Below are positions 16,305-25,220 of a DNA stretch of 47,268 nt, one piece after another. A program made the translations under genes and the position numbers. The stretch comes from Actinomycetota bacterium (GTDB lineage Bacteria; Actinomycetota; Actinomycetes; Streptosporangiales; Streptosporangiaceae): assembly GCA_003168255.1 (NCBI GenBank), contig PMSU01000076.1, positions 1-47,268 on the forward strand, written 5' to 3'. The notes beneath the pieces were generated by a model. It saw nothing but the letters and a program-made list of their open reading frames with translations. It was not told the DNA's origin and ran no database searches. How positions within the stretch are numbered: the stretch's first letter is position 1; every line of letters begins with the position of its first letter.

Positions 16305-16901
16305 TCAGCGTTCACAGGCGGACGACGGCCAGCTCATGGAGACGCTGATACCGGCGGGCGTCCTGGAGATCCTTACGTCGTCGGCCAGTTCCGCGATCAC
16401 GGCCAGCCCGATCCCGTCTTGCAGGCCGCTCTGCCCGTTGGCGAGGGGCATCTGGATCCCGGCGGCGGCACTGCCCGGAGAAGGAACGTCGCCATGCGCT
16501 CCGGGCTCCGGAAGTCCGCCGGGCTCGGGAAGACCGCCGGGCTCGGGAAGACCGCCGGGCTCGGGAAGACCGCCGGGCTCCGGAAGACCGTTGCGCACCG
16601 CGGCGTCGGCGATTTTCGCACCGGGAACGCCGTCCGGAATGCCAGGCTCGGCAGGAGCCGAGTCGGTCACCACGACCTCGAAACGACCCCCGGAGTCGGT
16701 CAGCTCGATCTTGACCGGCTCGGCCGGGCAGTGCTGCCGGTGCGCCTCTACCGCGCGGGAACAGGCCTCGCCGACGGCTAGGCGGACCTCATCGAGCAGT
16801 GATTCGGCGACCCCGCTCCGCCTCGCGACGGCTACAGCGACGAGCCGCGCCGTGCGCACGTGCGCTGGCAGCGGGCTGAACGCAACTTCTACCGTTGCCA
16901 T
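16305..16901 (-). CDS. Anti-sigma kinase-like (RsbW/HATPase) protein with degenerate ATP site and PEPG repeats
   Basis: A 198-residue protein placed as BldG's partner. The fold follows RsbW/SpoIIAB: VRLAVGEACSRAVEAH is the N-box helix, but the magnesium-binding Asn is Arg49. The G1 box, normally DxGxG, reads D80-SAPA. A G2-like GIGLAVI (163-169) remains. The ATP-lid region is filled by five GLPEPG repeats (about 105-134) from an 18-bp tandem repeat. Family members bind sigma factors or STAS antagonists and phosphorylate the latter; here ATP binding looks impaired, so it may bind BldG without phosphorylating it. It lies 27 bases downstream of bldG in the same orientation. Confidence 0.78.
   Translation of the reverse strand: MATVEVAFSPLPAHVRTARLVAVAVARRSGVAESLLDEVRLAVGEACSRAVEAHRQHCPAEPVKIELTDSGGRFEVVVTDSAPAEPGIPDGVPGAKIADAAVRNGLPEPGGLPEPGGLPEPGGLPEPGGLPEPGAHGDVPSPGSAAAGIQMPLANGQSGLQDGIGLAVIAELADDVRISRTPAGISVSMSWPSSACER
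16502..16591. repeat. 18-bp tandem repeat, five copies, inside the anti-sigma gene
   Basis: Five 18-bp units (16502, 16520, 16538, 16556, 16574; consensus GGGCTCGGGAAGACCGCC on the plus strand) encode GLPEPG repeats in frame. The three central copies are identical, which suggests recent expansion and likely copy-number variation between strains. Confidence 0.92.
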
Positions 16902-16928
16902 CTCGGGGGCCGGCCGGGGGTCCTTGTG

Positions 16929-17279
16929 TTACTTCTCTGACTTCCTGGCCTTGATGGCTTCCTCGACCGTGTCGTGGATGCCGAAGACCTTGGTGAGGCC
17001 GGTGATCCGGAAGATCTTGAGGATCCGCTCCTGCCTGCAGACGAGGTCGAGCGAACCGTCGTGTGCCCGGACCCGCTTGAGCCCGCCAACCAGCACGCCG
17101 AGGCCGGTCGAGTCGAGGAATTCCACTTTCTCCATGTTCACCACGAGCTGGTAGTCACCCTTGTTGACCAGCTCGATGAGAAGCTCACGCAGCCTGGGCG
17201 CGGTGTAAACGTCGATCTCGCCCTCTACGTCGACGACCCTGATCCCATCCTTCATGTGGTCATCCAGCTTCAGATCCAC
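16929..17279 (-). CDS. bldG: Anti-anti-sigma factor BldG (STAS domain)
   Basis: A 116-residue STAS protein nearly colinear with Streptomyces Bld[52 protein letters not shown]. The phospho-acceptor Ser is residue 57 (LDSTGLG), the same position as in Streptomyces BldG as I recall it. Unphosphorylated BldG sequesters an anti-sigma factor and so permits aerial growth and antibiotic production. The GTG at 17279 is preceded by GGAGG, which fixes the start and gives the usual length. Downstream lies the degenerate anti-sigma gene, and divergently a DUF1998 helicase. Confidence 0.95.
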   Translation of the reverse strand: MDLKLDDHMKDGIRVVDVEGEIDVYTAPRLRELLIELVNKGDYQLVVNMEKVEFLDSTGLGVLVGGLKRVRAHDGSLDLVCRQERILKIFRITGLTKVFGIHDTVEEAIKARKSEK

Positions 17280-17446
17280 AAATCCTCCACGCCATGCAGT
17301 CGTCGTCTGATCAAGCCGAGCGGGCAGCCTCACGGCACCCAAGGGAGTGAGCCTATCCCGTTGGGCATTCAACCACGCTCCGATGTCATGCTTACACGAA
17401 TCCGTGCAGCCGGCACCCTTTGTCGGGCATGGCAGACTGAAATTCG

Positions 17447-19975
17447 ATGTCCATCGCTACCCCCATCACCGCTGAAGAGCCACCGGGCCGGCCGCCTGCG
17501 GTCGCCGCCGCGGGGTCGATGCCTGTGCACGTCAGCAATGATCTGCCGACCGCGCGGATCCTGCGGGAGGGCACTCGGGACGGCTGCGTCAAGCACATCC
17601 AGTACATTCCGGGCCGGGCGGGCCGGGCGGTGCCATGGCCGGACTGGGTCCCGCAGGAGCTGCGGCAGCGATTCGCAAGCAACGGAATCAGCGCGCCCTG
17701 GACGCATCAGGCGGCCGCCGCGTGCCACGCCAGGGCGGGCCGGAACGTGATCGTTTCCACTCCGGCAGCATCGGGCAAGTCGCTCGGCTATCTCATGCCA
17801 GCGCTCACCGCCGTGCTCGAGGGCGGGACCGCGCTCTATCTCACCCCGACCAAGGCGCTTGCCGCAGACCAGCTGCGTGCGGTTCGCGCGCTGCGGTTGC
17901 CCGGGGTGAGGGCCGCCGTCCTTGACGGCGACACCCCGGCCGCGGGCCGCAGCTGGGCAAGGGCGAATGCGAACTACCTGCTCACCACCCCGGACACGCT
18001 GCACCTCGCGCTGCTGCCCGGGCACGCCCGGTGGGCCAGGTTCCTGGCCAGGCTGCGCTACGTCATCGTCGACGAGTGCCATGGCTACCGGGGAGTGTTT
18101 GGCTCGCACGTGGCGCAGGTGCTGCGCAGGCTCCGCAGAGTCGCCGCCTACTACGCCGACGGCAGGGCGGCTAGAGCACGCGCCTGGCGGGGCGGCAGGG
18201 GGCACCAGGAAGGCCGCAAGGGGCATCAGGAAGGCCGCAGGGCGCTGCCTGCGAACGGCTGGCCGGCCAGGGCAGGCAACGGCGCAGACGCGCCTGCCGC
18301 AGGTCCGGTGTTCATCCTGGCCTCGGCCACCGTCGCCGAGCCAGCCAGCTGCGCGGCCCTGCTTACCGGGCTCGGTGCCGAAGAGGTGGACGCGGACGCG
18401 TCGCCGCGCGGTCCCGTTACCTTCGCCCTGTGGGAACCGCCGCTCACCGCGTTGCGCGGTGACCGCGGCGCCCGGCTGAGGCGCCCCGCCACCAGCGAGG
18501 CGGCGCGGCTGCTGTCGGATCTGGTGACGGCGAACATGACCACGGTGGCCTTCGTGCGCTCTCGCCGCGCGGCCGAGGCGGTGGCCATGGGCGCACGGCG
18601 GGCGCTCGCCGAGGGGAACGCCGCTGACCAGGCGCAGCGGGTGGCGGCCTACCGGTCGGGTTATCTGCCCGAAGATCGCCGCCTGCTCGAGGAAGGGCTT
18701 CGCTCCGGCCGCCTGGCGGGCGTGGCTGCCACGACCGCGCTGGAGCTAGGCGTCAACATCAGCGGCCTGGACGCGGTCCTCATCGCCGGCTGGCCGGGCA
18801 CCCGTGCCTCGCTGTGGCAGCAGGCCGGCCGGGCCGGCCGGGCCGGCCAGGACGCTCTCGCGGTCCTCATCGCCAGGGCTGACCCGCTGGACACCTACCT
18901 GGTGCATCATCCGGAGGCGGTGTTCGGCCATCCGGTCGAGGCCACCGTGCTCGACCCTGATAATCCCTACGTGCTCGCGCCGCACCTGTGCGCGGCGGCC
19001 GCCGAGCTGCCGCTCACCGCGGCGGACCTCGAGCTGTTTGGCGCCAAGTCCGCCGAGGTGGCTGATGAGCTCTGCGACCGCGGCCTGCTGCGCCGCCGCG
19101 GCGCGGGCTGGTACCTGTCCGGGCAGGGCCGCGCCGCGGCCCGCACCGGCCTGCGCGGCTCTGGCGGGCGGCCGGTGAAGATCGTGGAGGCGACGACCGG
19201 ACGGCTGGTCGGCACCGTGGACGAGCCCTCGGCGCACATGCTTGCCCACACCGGTGCTGTCTACCAGCACCAGGGACAGACCTACCTGGTGCGATGGCTC
19301 GACCTGGCAGACGAGGTGTCACTCGTCGACGCCGCCGAACCCGGTTATGTCACCTCGGCGCGGGAGCTGACCGAGATCGAGGTGGCGGGCGAGCTCAGCC
19401 GATCCGGCTGGGGAGAGGCGACGATCCACTTCGGCGACGTGCGGGTGACGCATCAGGTGACCTCGTTCGTCAGGCGCCGCCTTGACACCGGACTGCCGGC
19501 CGGCGAGGAACCCCTTGACCTGCCGCCCCGCACCTTGGCGACCCGGGCCGTCTGGTGGACGATCTCCCCCGGTCAGCGCCGCAGCCTGGCCCGTCAGGGC
19601 GTTGACCTGGCCGGCGCAGCGCACGCCGCCGAGCATGCCTCGATCGCCCTGCTCCCGCTTGTCGCCAGCTGCGATCGCTGGGACATCGGCGGCGTCTCCT
19701 TCGACCTGAACGCCGGGACAGGCCGGCTCACCGTCTTTGTCTACGACGGCCACCATGGTGGTGCGGGCTTCGCCGAGCGTGGCTTCCGCGCCGCTCAGCA
19801 ATGGCTGCGGGCCACTGCCGCGGCGATCGAATCCTGCCCGTGCGAGGCCGGCTGCCCCGCTTGCATCCAGTCGCCGAAGTGCGGAAACGGGAACGAGCCG
19901 CTGTCGAAGACCGGGGCGCTCCGGCTACTTGGCACCCTGCTCGCAAACGCCGGGCCGACGCATCAGGCGAGATAG
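17447..19975 (+). CDS. DEAD/DEAH-box helicase with DUF1998 zinc domain (MrfA-like)
   Basis: An 842-residue superfamily 2 helicase. Motif [13 protein letters not shown]-type box DECH (VDECHGYRG), motif III SATVAEP, and motif [14 protein letters not shown] are all present. The C-terminal DUF1998 region has a four-Cys zinc cluster ([17 protein letters not shown]), as in Bacillus MrfA, which acts with a nuclease in mitomycin damage repair. No MrfB-like nuclease is adjacent. Start ATG 17447 lacks a clear ribosome site; ATG 17519 is possible. A low-complexity insert with [14 protein letters not shown] (21-bp repeat at 18200-18241) lies between the helicase lobes. From memory Streptomyces has the same gene divergent from bldG. 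Confidence 0.92.
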   Translation: MSIATPITAEEPPGRPPAVAAAGSMPVHVSNDLPTARILREGTRDGCVKHIQYIPGRAGRAVPWPDWVPQELRQRFASNGISAPWTHQAAAACHARAGRNVIVSTPAASGKSLGYLMPALTAVLEGGTALYLTPTKALAADQLRAVRALRLPGVRAAVLDGDTPAAGRSWARANANYLLTTPDTLHLALLPGHARWARFLARLRYVIVDECHGYRGVFGSHVAQVLRRLRRVAAYYADGRAARARAWRGGRGHQEGRKGHQEGRRALPANGWPARAGNGADAPAAGPVFILASATVAEPASCAALLTGLGAEEVDADASPRGPVTFALWEPPLTALRGDRGARLRRPATSEAARLLSDLVTANMTTVAFVRSRRAAEAVAMGARRALAEGNAADQAQRVAAYRSGYLPEDRRLLEEGLRSGRLAGVAATTALELGVNISGLDAVLIAGWPGTRASLWQQAGRAGRAGQDALAVLIARADPLDTYLVHHPEAVFGHPVEATVLDPDNPYVLAPHLCAAAAELPLTAADLELFGAKSAEVADELCDRGLLRRRGAGWYLSGQGRAAARTGLRGSGGRPVKIVEATTGRLVGTVDEPSAHMLAHTGAVYQHQGQTYLVRWLDLADEVSLVDAAEPGYVTSARELTEIEVAGELSRSGWGEATIHFGDVRVTHQVTSFVRRRLDTGLPAGEEPLDLPPRTLATRAVWWTISPGQRRSLARQGVDLAGAAHAAEHASIALLPLVASCDRWDIGGVSFDLNAGTGRLTVFVYDGHHGGAGFAERGFRAAQQWLRATAAAIESCPCEAGCPACIQSPKCGNGNEPLSKTGALRLLGTLLANAGPTHQAR
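18200..18241. repeat. 21-bp tandem repeat, two copies, inside the helicase gene
   Basis: Two copies of GGGCACCAGGAAGGCCGCAAG with three differences encode GHQEGRK and GHQEGRR in a linker between helicase lobes. Confidence 0.8.
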
Positions 19976-19982
19976 GGGGCGA

Positions 19983-20043
19983 CCCCCGCCGGGGGGGAGA
20001 GCGGGGGCCGCCACGCGGTCCGGCTCCGGGGGGGTAGAGCCGG
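19983..20043. terminator. Two hairpins with G7 loops after the helicase gene
   Basis: CCCCCGC/GCGGGGG (19983-19989 with 20001-20007) and CCGGCTC/GAGCCGG (20020-20026 with 20037-20043) are tandem hairpins. Both have loops starting CGGGGGGG. They follow the helicase stop by 8 bases and probably end transcription. The runs of five to seven G could alternatively form a G-quadruplex. Confidence 0.55.
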
Positions 20044-20165
20044 TTCCGCTACCCATGACAGCCTACGTGCGCGGCGCCTGCGTTACTAGCCAGTTACGCC
20101 GTGACGTCAACAGTCGTGGGCATTGCAACATATGCTGCCTGAACGTGAAGGGTTCCGTCGACCAT

Positions 20166-20900
20166 ATGACTCCGGCTGTCGCCGCTTTTTTCGACCTCGA
20201 CAAAACGGTCATCTCAAAGTCCAGCACCCTTGCGTTCGGCCGTCCATTTTATAAATATGGGCTCATCAGCCGTGCCGATGCGGTGCGCAGCGTGGCCGGC
20301 CAGCTTGTGTTCATGGTCGCCGGGGCCGGCCACAGTCAGATGGAGCGGATCCGGGAGTGGGTGGGGGGCGTCTGCCGCGGCTGGCCGGTCGACCGGGTCA
20401 CCGAAATCGTGGCGCGCCATGTCGACGAGCTCGTCCTGCCGTACGTGTACGCGGAGGCCCGAGCGCTGATGGCGGCCCATCGTGACGCCGGCCGTGACGT
20501 GATCATCGTGAGCACATCGGGACATGAGGTGGTTGACCCGATCGCCAAGCTGCTCGGCGCGGACAGTGTCATCGCCACCCGGATGGAGGTGGCAGCCGGG
20601 TGCTATACGGGGGAAATGGAGTTCTGGGCCTACGGCGACGCCAAGGCGACCCGGGTGCGTGAGCTGGCGGCCGAACGCGGCTACCGGCTGCAGGACTGCT
20701 ACGCCTACAGCGATTCGGTTACCGACCTGCCGCTGCTGGAGACAGTCGGTCATCCGCATGCCGTGAACCCGGACCGGGGCCTTCGCCGGATCGCGCGGCA
20801 GCGCGGCTGGCCTGTCCTGGAGTTCACACTGAGCACGAAACACCCACTAAGGGGCATGCCGTCTGCCGAACCGATCGATATTACAAATCCATCACACTGA
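20166..20900 (+). CDS. HAD-IB family phosphatase (SerB/CicA-like)
   Basis: A 244-residue HAD subfamily IB hydrolase: nucleophile motif D10-L-D12-K (FFDLDKT), VSTSGHE as motif II, and YAYSDSVTDLPLLE as motif IV. Likely a phosphatase on a small phosphomonoester; substrate not predictable. Related Streptomyces proteins are annotated as inhibitors of morphological differentiation, as I recall, but this is weakly founded. The ATG at 20166 places the DxD motif at the usual distance; GTG 20145 is an alternative. Neither has a strong ribosome site. Confidence 0.85.
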   Translation: MTPAVAAFFDLDKTVISKSSTLAFGRPFYKYGLISRADAVRSVAGQLVFMVAGAGHSQMERIREWVGGVCRGWPVDRVTEIVARHVDELVLPYVYAEARALMAAHRDAGRDVIIVSTSGHEVVDPIAKLLGADSVIATRMEVAAGCYTGEMEFWAYGDAKATRVRELAAERGYRLQDCYAYSDSVTDLPLLETVGHPHAVNPDRGLRRIARQRGWPVLEFTLSTKHPLRGMPSAEPIDITNPSH

Positions 20901-21347
20901 GGTCTTTCCAAGCTCGCGGATTCGTCGTACAAAGGAATCACGGACGCAGGACGTCCGGGCACGGCAACCGGGCACCCACGCGCGACCAGCCGCGGGAGGC
21001 GTGTCGAGATAGGCCAGGTCAACAAGGTGCGCGCGCACGGGCGCGCCGGGTGGGCCACCTATCCGACAGAGTAAAGGTGCACGCTTTGGTAACCCGGCGT
21101 GACGTGGCAAGCGACGGCGCCCCTGCCAGGGGCGCCGTTCGCTATGTGCCATGCTTTTGGTGAGCCACACTTTCCTCACGCGCCCGCATCCTGGATTACC
21201 CGGCCCCGGATGTGGTACGGGTTGTGGCACCCTTCATCACGGACTGGGGGACCGCCAGGCAGCTTGCTTCCCCGCGGCTGATACGCCCGCGGCGGCCACA
21301 GGCGGCTAGGGCCTGGACACGAGGGCACAGGATTGGAGAAACACACG
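20901..21347. other. 447-bp intergenic region
   Basis: I see no credible gene here. The only clear structure is the long hairpin with T-run at 21106-21157. The stretch before it (20990-21110) could hold a small RNA or a leader of the holin-like gene, but I recognise no family. Confidence 0.4.
21106..21157 (+). terminator. Long hairpin followed by TTTT; intrinsic terminator or small-RNA end
   Basis: CGGCGCCCCT (21115-21124) pairs perfectly with AGGGGCGCCG (21128-21137) around GCC. Outside, GCGA pairs with TCGC and TGGCA with TGCCA after small bulges; TTTT follows at 21154. It lies about 210 bases after the HAD-IB stop, too far for an ordinary terminator, so it may end a separate small RNA. 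Confidence 0.55.
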
Positions 21348-21794
21348 ATGGTCCAAACGGAATCCGCGCAGCCGACAGATGGCGCGGCAGACCCGTCCCT
21401 AGGCGACCTCGTGGCGCTGGCGGTCAAGGACCTCTCCCAGCTGGTGAAGTGGGAGATCGACCTGGCCAAGCTGGAACTGAAAGCCGATGTCAAGCGGCTG
21501 GGCCTGGCCGGCGCCATGCTCGCCGTCGGCGCCTTCGTCGGCTGCCTGGTCTTGGTGCTGCTGTGCTTTGCCCTCACATACGGGCTGGTGACGCTGGGCA
21601 TCTGGACCTGGGCGGCGTTCCTCATCGTGGCGGGCGCCGGAGTCCTGCTGATAGGCATCGCCGCGGGTATCGCCCTGCTCAAGATGCGCAAGCTGAGCGG
21701 ACTGCGGCGAACCCGCAAGTCGGTCCAGGATGGCCTGGCCATGATGCATCACGATGAAGCGGCGGATGACACACCCGCGGTCGAGGCACGATAG
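21348..21794 (+). CDS. Actinobacterial holin-X-like (phage holin family) membrane protein
   Basis: A 148-residue protein: a charged N-terminal region with LSQLVKWEIDLAKLELKADVKR, then two long membrane helices (about 48-75 and 82-108), then a basic cytoplasmic tail. This matches the chromosomal holin-superfamily III proteins found in most actinomycetes. Their role is unknown; they are not prophage lysis genes, and no phage genes are near. ATG 21348 has GGAG nine bases upstream. It ends four bases before the epoxide hydrolase-like gene, so the two form an operon with DUF309. Confidence 0.85.
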   Translation: MVQTESAQPTDGAADPSLGDLVALAVKDLSQLVKWEIDLAKLELKADVKRLGLAGAMLAVGAFVGCLVLVLLCFALTYGLVTLGIWTWAAFLIVAGAGVLLIGIAAGIALLKMRKLSGLRRTRKSVQDGLAMMHHDEAADDTPAVEAR

Positions 21795-21798
21795 GTCC

Positions 21799-22722
21799 AT
21801 GGATGCGTCCGGTGAGCTGGCCACGAATATCGAAGGGCCGTGGTCGCACCGGTCGGTGAGCGCGAACGGCACTCGTTTTCACGTCGCGGAGGCCGGCGAG
21901 GGACCGCTGGTGCTCCTGCTGCACGGTTTTCCCGAGTTCTGGTGGACCTGGCGGAACCAGCTGACCTCGCTGGCGAATTCCGGTTTCCGGGCGGTCGCCG
22001 CAGATCTGCGCGGGTACGGCGCCAGCGACAAGCCACCGCGCGGTTATGACCTGGTGACGGCCGCCTCGGACGCCAGCGGCCTGATCAGGGCGCTGGGCGA
22101 GGCGAACGCGATCGTGGTCGGGCACGACTGGGGCGGGCTGGTCGCGTGGACCATGGGAGCCTACTTCCCCAAGATGGTCCGGCGGCTCGCCATCGTGTCG
22201 GTGCCGCATCCGCTGCGGCTGCGCTCGGCGGTCCTGACCGATCCGCTTGGCCAGGGTAAGCGGAGCGGGTACGCGCTTGGCTTCCAGCTTCCAAGGCTTC
22301 CCGAACGGCGGTTGCTTGAGGGCAATGCGCGCAGGGTCGGACGCATGCTCCGGGACTGGTCGGGCCCTGGCTGGCCGGATGCTGAGACCGAACGCAGGTA
22401 TCGGATGGCCATGCTGGTCCCGTCCGTGGCGCACTCGGCGCTGGAGTACCACCGGTGGTTCGTCCGGTCGAGGCTGCGCCCGGACGGGCTGCGGTACGCG
22501 CGCCACATGCGGGAACCGATCCAGGCGCCAACCCTGCAGTTGCACGGGGCGCTGGATACGTGCGTGCTACCGCGGAGCGCGCGCGGCTCCAGCCGTCACG
22601 TGGAGGCTCCCTACCGCTGGCACCTGATCGAAGGGGCCGGCCACTTCCCGCACGAGGAACTGCCGGAGCGATTCGACGCCGAGCTGGGCGGCTGGCTTGC
22701 CGATCCCGAGCCCGAGCGATGA
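21799..22722 (+). CDS. Alpha/beta hydrolase, epoxide hydrolase-like
   Basis: A 307-residue hydrolase: oxyanion HGFPEFWWTW, nucleophile elbow VGHDWGG with Asp, ADLRGYGASDKP, and catalytic His in GAGHFPHEE. An Asp nucleophile suggests an epoxide hydrolase or haloalkane dehalogenase-type reaction; HGFPEFW is typical of epoxide hydrolases. Substrate unknown. Start ATG 21799 lies four bases after the holin-like stop, with a modest AGG upstream. Its TGA overlaps the DUF309 start as ATGA. Confidence 0.88.
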   Translation: MDASGELATNIEGPWSHRSVSANGTRFHVAEAGEGPLVLLLHGFPEFWWTWRNQLTSLANSGFRAVAADLRGYGASDKPPRGYDLVTAASDASGLIRALGEANAIVVGHDWGGLVAWTMGAYFPKMVRRLAIVSVPHPLRLRSAVLTDPLGQGKRSGYALGFQLPRLPERRLLEGNARRVGRMLRDWSGPGWPDAETERRYRMAMLVPSVAHSALEYHRWFVRSRLRPDGLRYARHMREPIQAPTLQLHGALDTCVLPRSARGSSRHVEAPYRWHLIEGAGHFPHEELPERFDAELGGWLADPEPER

Positions 22723-23234
22723 CGCCGCCGGGCAGGGACAGGGACCAGGCAGGAAGACCGCGCAACGCGCGGCCCCGTGACGCGCTCGGCCGCCCGCTGC
22801 CACGCGGCGCGGCAGGAGAGCCGCCGGTGCCCGACGATCTCGCGCTGCCGCCCGTCCGCGCGCTTGCCCTGGCCCAGCAGTTGCTGGACGATGGCCGTCC
22901 TTTCCAAGCGCACGAGGTGCTCGAGGCGACATGGAAATCGGCGCCGCCGGCCGAGCGCGACCTGTGGCAGGGACTTGCCCAGGTCGCGGTGGGCCTGACC
23001 CACGCCCAGCGCGGCAACGCACGCGGCGCCGCGGCCCTGCTCCGCAGAGGGGCCGGGCGGGTGAGCGGCTACCTCCCGGCCGGCCAGGCCGGTGCGGGGC
23101 CGCACGAGATCGACGTGCGCGGAGTCACCCGGGCGGCTGACGCGCTCGCTACCCGGATTGAGCAGGACGGCGCGAGCGCCGTGACGGCTGACGACCTGCG
23201 ATTGCGGCTGCGGGCCGTGGCCGACGCTGAGTAA
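22719..23234 (+). CDS. DUF309 domain protein
   Basis: A 171-residue protein. After an Arg/Pro-rich N-terminal 40 residues comes the DUF309 signature FQAHEVLEATWK, then WQGLAQVAVGLTHAQRGNARGAAALLRRG. These small helical proteins have no settled function. ATG 22719 overlaps the hydrolase stop, so translation is coupled. It converges on marP with nine bases between and no visible terminator. Confidence 0.85.
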   Translation: MTPPGRDRDQAGRPRNARPRDALGRPLPRGAAGEPPVPDDLALPPVRALALAQQLLDDGRPFQAHEVLEATWKSAPPAERDLWQGLAQVAVGLTHAQRGNARGAAALLRRGAGRVSGYLPAGQAGAGPHEIDVRGVTRAADALATRIEQDGASAVTADDLRLRLRAVADAE

Positions 23235-23243
23235 GCCGGGCGG

Positions 23244-24437
23244 TCAGGCGCATTCCTGCGTCGACACCGGCGCGGTGGCACTCTCTCCGGCCTGCGCGTC
23301 GGCCGCCACCTCGGCCGCGGTCAGCGCGTAGCCGACGCGCGGCACCCCGACCGCCGCCGCGAATACGACTCCGTACACGTTCCCGTTGGCCGGGTCGATC
23401 AGCGGCCCGCCTGAGTTTCCCGGCTGGATCAGGGCCCGGAGCGCGTAGATCTGGCGGGTCACATCGCCGCTCTGGTAGATGTCCGGCGCCGTCGCCCGCT
23501 GCACCCCGCCGATTCTGGCCGCCACCACGGTGAACGAATGATTCTCCGGGTACCCGGCCACCACCGCGTTAGCACCCGTCCCCGCCGTCCCGGCAAACCG
23601 CAGCGGCGCGAGGTTCAGGCCCGGGACGTAGAGCACCGCGATGTCGCCCCTCGGGTCGAAGAACACGACCCTGGCCGCATATTGGCCGCCACCCGGCGTG
23701 TACACATCCGGTCCCTCGTTGACACCGGCCACTACATGCGCATTCGTCAGCACATGATCTGGGGAGATCACGAACCCGGAGCCCTCGATCCTGCGCGCGC
23801 AGCTCAGCGCCGTTCCCATGACCTTGACGATGCTGGGCTCGTCGCGGCGGATCGAGGCGTAGTGCAGATATTTGCTATCCGGCGGCGCCACCGTCAGCGG
23901 CGCCTCCGCGCCGAGCCCGCCGAACACCTGCGGGTAAGGACCGCTGGCGAGTAGCCGGCGGAAGTCAGAGAACATGGTGTCTGCGGCCGGGGGCATGATG
24001 CCGTCCACTGTGCGCAGCACAACCGAGTTCTGCACCTGGCTGGTGATCGCCGGGAACGGCGCGTTCAGCATGGCGGAGCCGATCAGCCACGCGATGAGCA
24101 GAACCGACACCATGCTGACGACGGCCCCGCCCGCTGCGTCCAGGTATGTCACCGGCCGCCAGGTGAGCCGTGCCCGCATGGCGGCGCCTACGGCGGAGGC
24201 AATGAGCTGGCCGACCATCGCCGCGACGAACACGACGACCACCGCTATCAGCGCCTGCTGCGCTGGATCGCTGGACAGCGAATGCGCGATGCCGGGCGCG
24301 AACAGCGCGCCCACCACCGCGCCGACTATGAACCCGCCGAAACTGAGCACACCGATAATGAAACCCTGGCGATAACCAGAGACGGCGAACGCAGCCACAA
24401 GCACAAGCAAGATCAGGTCCAGCAGGTCACCTGGCAC
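23244..24437 (-). CDS. marP: MarP-like membrane serine protease (CvpA plus trypsin-like domain)
   Basis: A 397-residue protein: four membrane helices in a CvpA-like region (about 4-125), then a chymotrypsin-fold protease outside the membrane. The triad is visible as H234 (TNAHVV), D265 (DPRGDIAVL) and S342 (PGNSGGPL). C213 and C396 could form the redox disulfide known in mycobacterial MarP, which activates the protease and supports survival in acid. Start is GTG 24437; no strong ribosome site. It follows the NUDIX gene by 18 bases in the same direction. Confidence 0.9.
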   Translation of the reverse strand: MPGDLLDLILLVLVAAFAVSGYRQGFIIGVLSFGGFIVGAVVGALFAPGIAHSLSSDPAQQALIAVVVVFVAAMVGQLIASAVGAAMRARLTWRPVTYLDAAGGAVVSMVSVLLIAWLIGSAMLNAPFPAITSQVQNSVVLRTVDGIMPPAADTMFSDFRRLLASGPYPQVFGGLGAEAPLTVAPPDSKYLHYASIRRDEPSIVKVMGTALSCARRIEGSGFVISPDHVLTNAHVVAGVNEGPDVYTPGGGQYAARVVFFDPRGDIAVLYVPGLNLAPLRFAGTAGTGANAVVAGYPENHSFTVVAARIGGVQRATAPDIYQSGDVTRQIYALRALIQPGNSGGPLIDPANGNVYGVVFAAAVGVPRVGYALTAAEVAADAQAGESATAPVSTQECA

Positions 24438-24455
24438 GTGCCCAACCGTATCTCG

Positions 24456-25220
24456 CTAGGCCCGGTGCACAGTGCGGTTAGCAATGTCGTCTGGTGCCGC
24501 CGCGGCCAGCGCCTCGGCCGGGAGATCCTCGATCCTGCCGGTGTCCCACGGTGTCTCCCAGCCGCCGAGGGTGAGCAGCACGTCGACCAGGGCGGCCGTG
24601 AAGCCCCAGACCAGCATCCCGCTCACCCGGAAGGCCGGCCCGCTGAAGCCAGACGGATGCCGGATGGTGAGCCGGTTCGCACGGTCGGCAAGCTCGCAGA
24701 TGCGGACCCGCGCCACCGCGGCAACCTCCGCGGGGTCGGCCGGCCTGATCGCGACCGGCCGCCGCCACCAGCCAAGCACCGGGACGACCCGGAATCCGCT
24801 GCGGGAGATGAACAGCTCGGGCGCCGTGCCGATTACGTCTACCCCGGACGGGTCCAGGCCCACTTCCTCCGCCGCTTCCCGGAGCGCCGCCTGCACCGGG
24901 CCGGCATCCTCGGGCTCGACAGCGCCGCCGGGGAAGGCCGGCTGGCCGCCGTGCCTGCGCAGCCCGGGCCTGCGCTGAATGAGCAGCAGATCGAGGTCTT
25001 CGGCGCTGCCGGCCCCGGCTGGGCCGGTTGGCCCGGCTGGGCCGGGCGCTCCGTGGCCGAAGAGCACCAGCACGGCGGACTGCCTGCCCTCGCCGGGCGG
25101 CGGCCTGAGCAGCGGCGGCACCGGCATCCTGGCCAGCGCCACAGCAAGGTCGCACAGCCACGGGGGCGCCGCCGGCCCTGCCGTTTGCGGCCCCCCGGTG
25201 GCTGGCTGGTCCTGCGTCAC
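24456..25220 (-). CDS. NUDIX hydrolase (CoA pyrophosphatase-like)
   Basis: A 254-residue hydrolase with a complete Nudix box: [25 protein letters not shown] split by the pattern G-x5-E-x7-REAAEEVG at about residues 98-120. Downstream PVLGWW resembles the CoA/acyl-CoA diphosphatase group (NudL), which cleaves CoA to phosphopantetheine and 3',5'-ADP. Substrate assignment is family-based. A Gly/Pro-rich insert ([15 protein letters not shown]) precedes the box. GTG 25220 overlaps the nth stop as GTGA, so the genes are coupled. Confidence 0.88.
   Translation of the reverse strand: MTQDQPATGGPQTAGPAAPPWLCDLAVALARMPVPPLLRPPPGEGRQSAVLVLFGHGAPGPAGPTGPAGAGSAEDLDLLLIQRRPGLRRHGGQPAFPGGAVEPEDAGPVQAALREAAEEVGLDPSGVDVIGTAPELFISRSGFRVVPVLGWWRRPVAIRPADPAEVAAVARVRICELADRANRLTIRHPSGFSGPAFRVSGMLVWGFTAALVDVLLTLGGWETPWDTGRIEDLPAEALAAAAPDDIANRTVHRA

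Noticed and set aside
19971..20043. A confident G-quadruplex
   Set aside because: G-runs are present, but loops of 8-23 bases make a single quadruplex doubtful; two ordinary hairpins explain the sequence as well.
21348..21794. A prophage, from the holin-like protein
   Set aside because: This holin-X-like family is chromosomal in most actinomycetes, and no phage structural, lysin or integrase genes are near.
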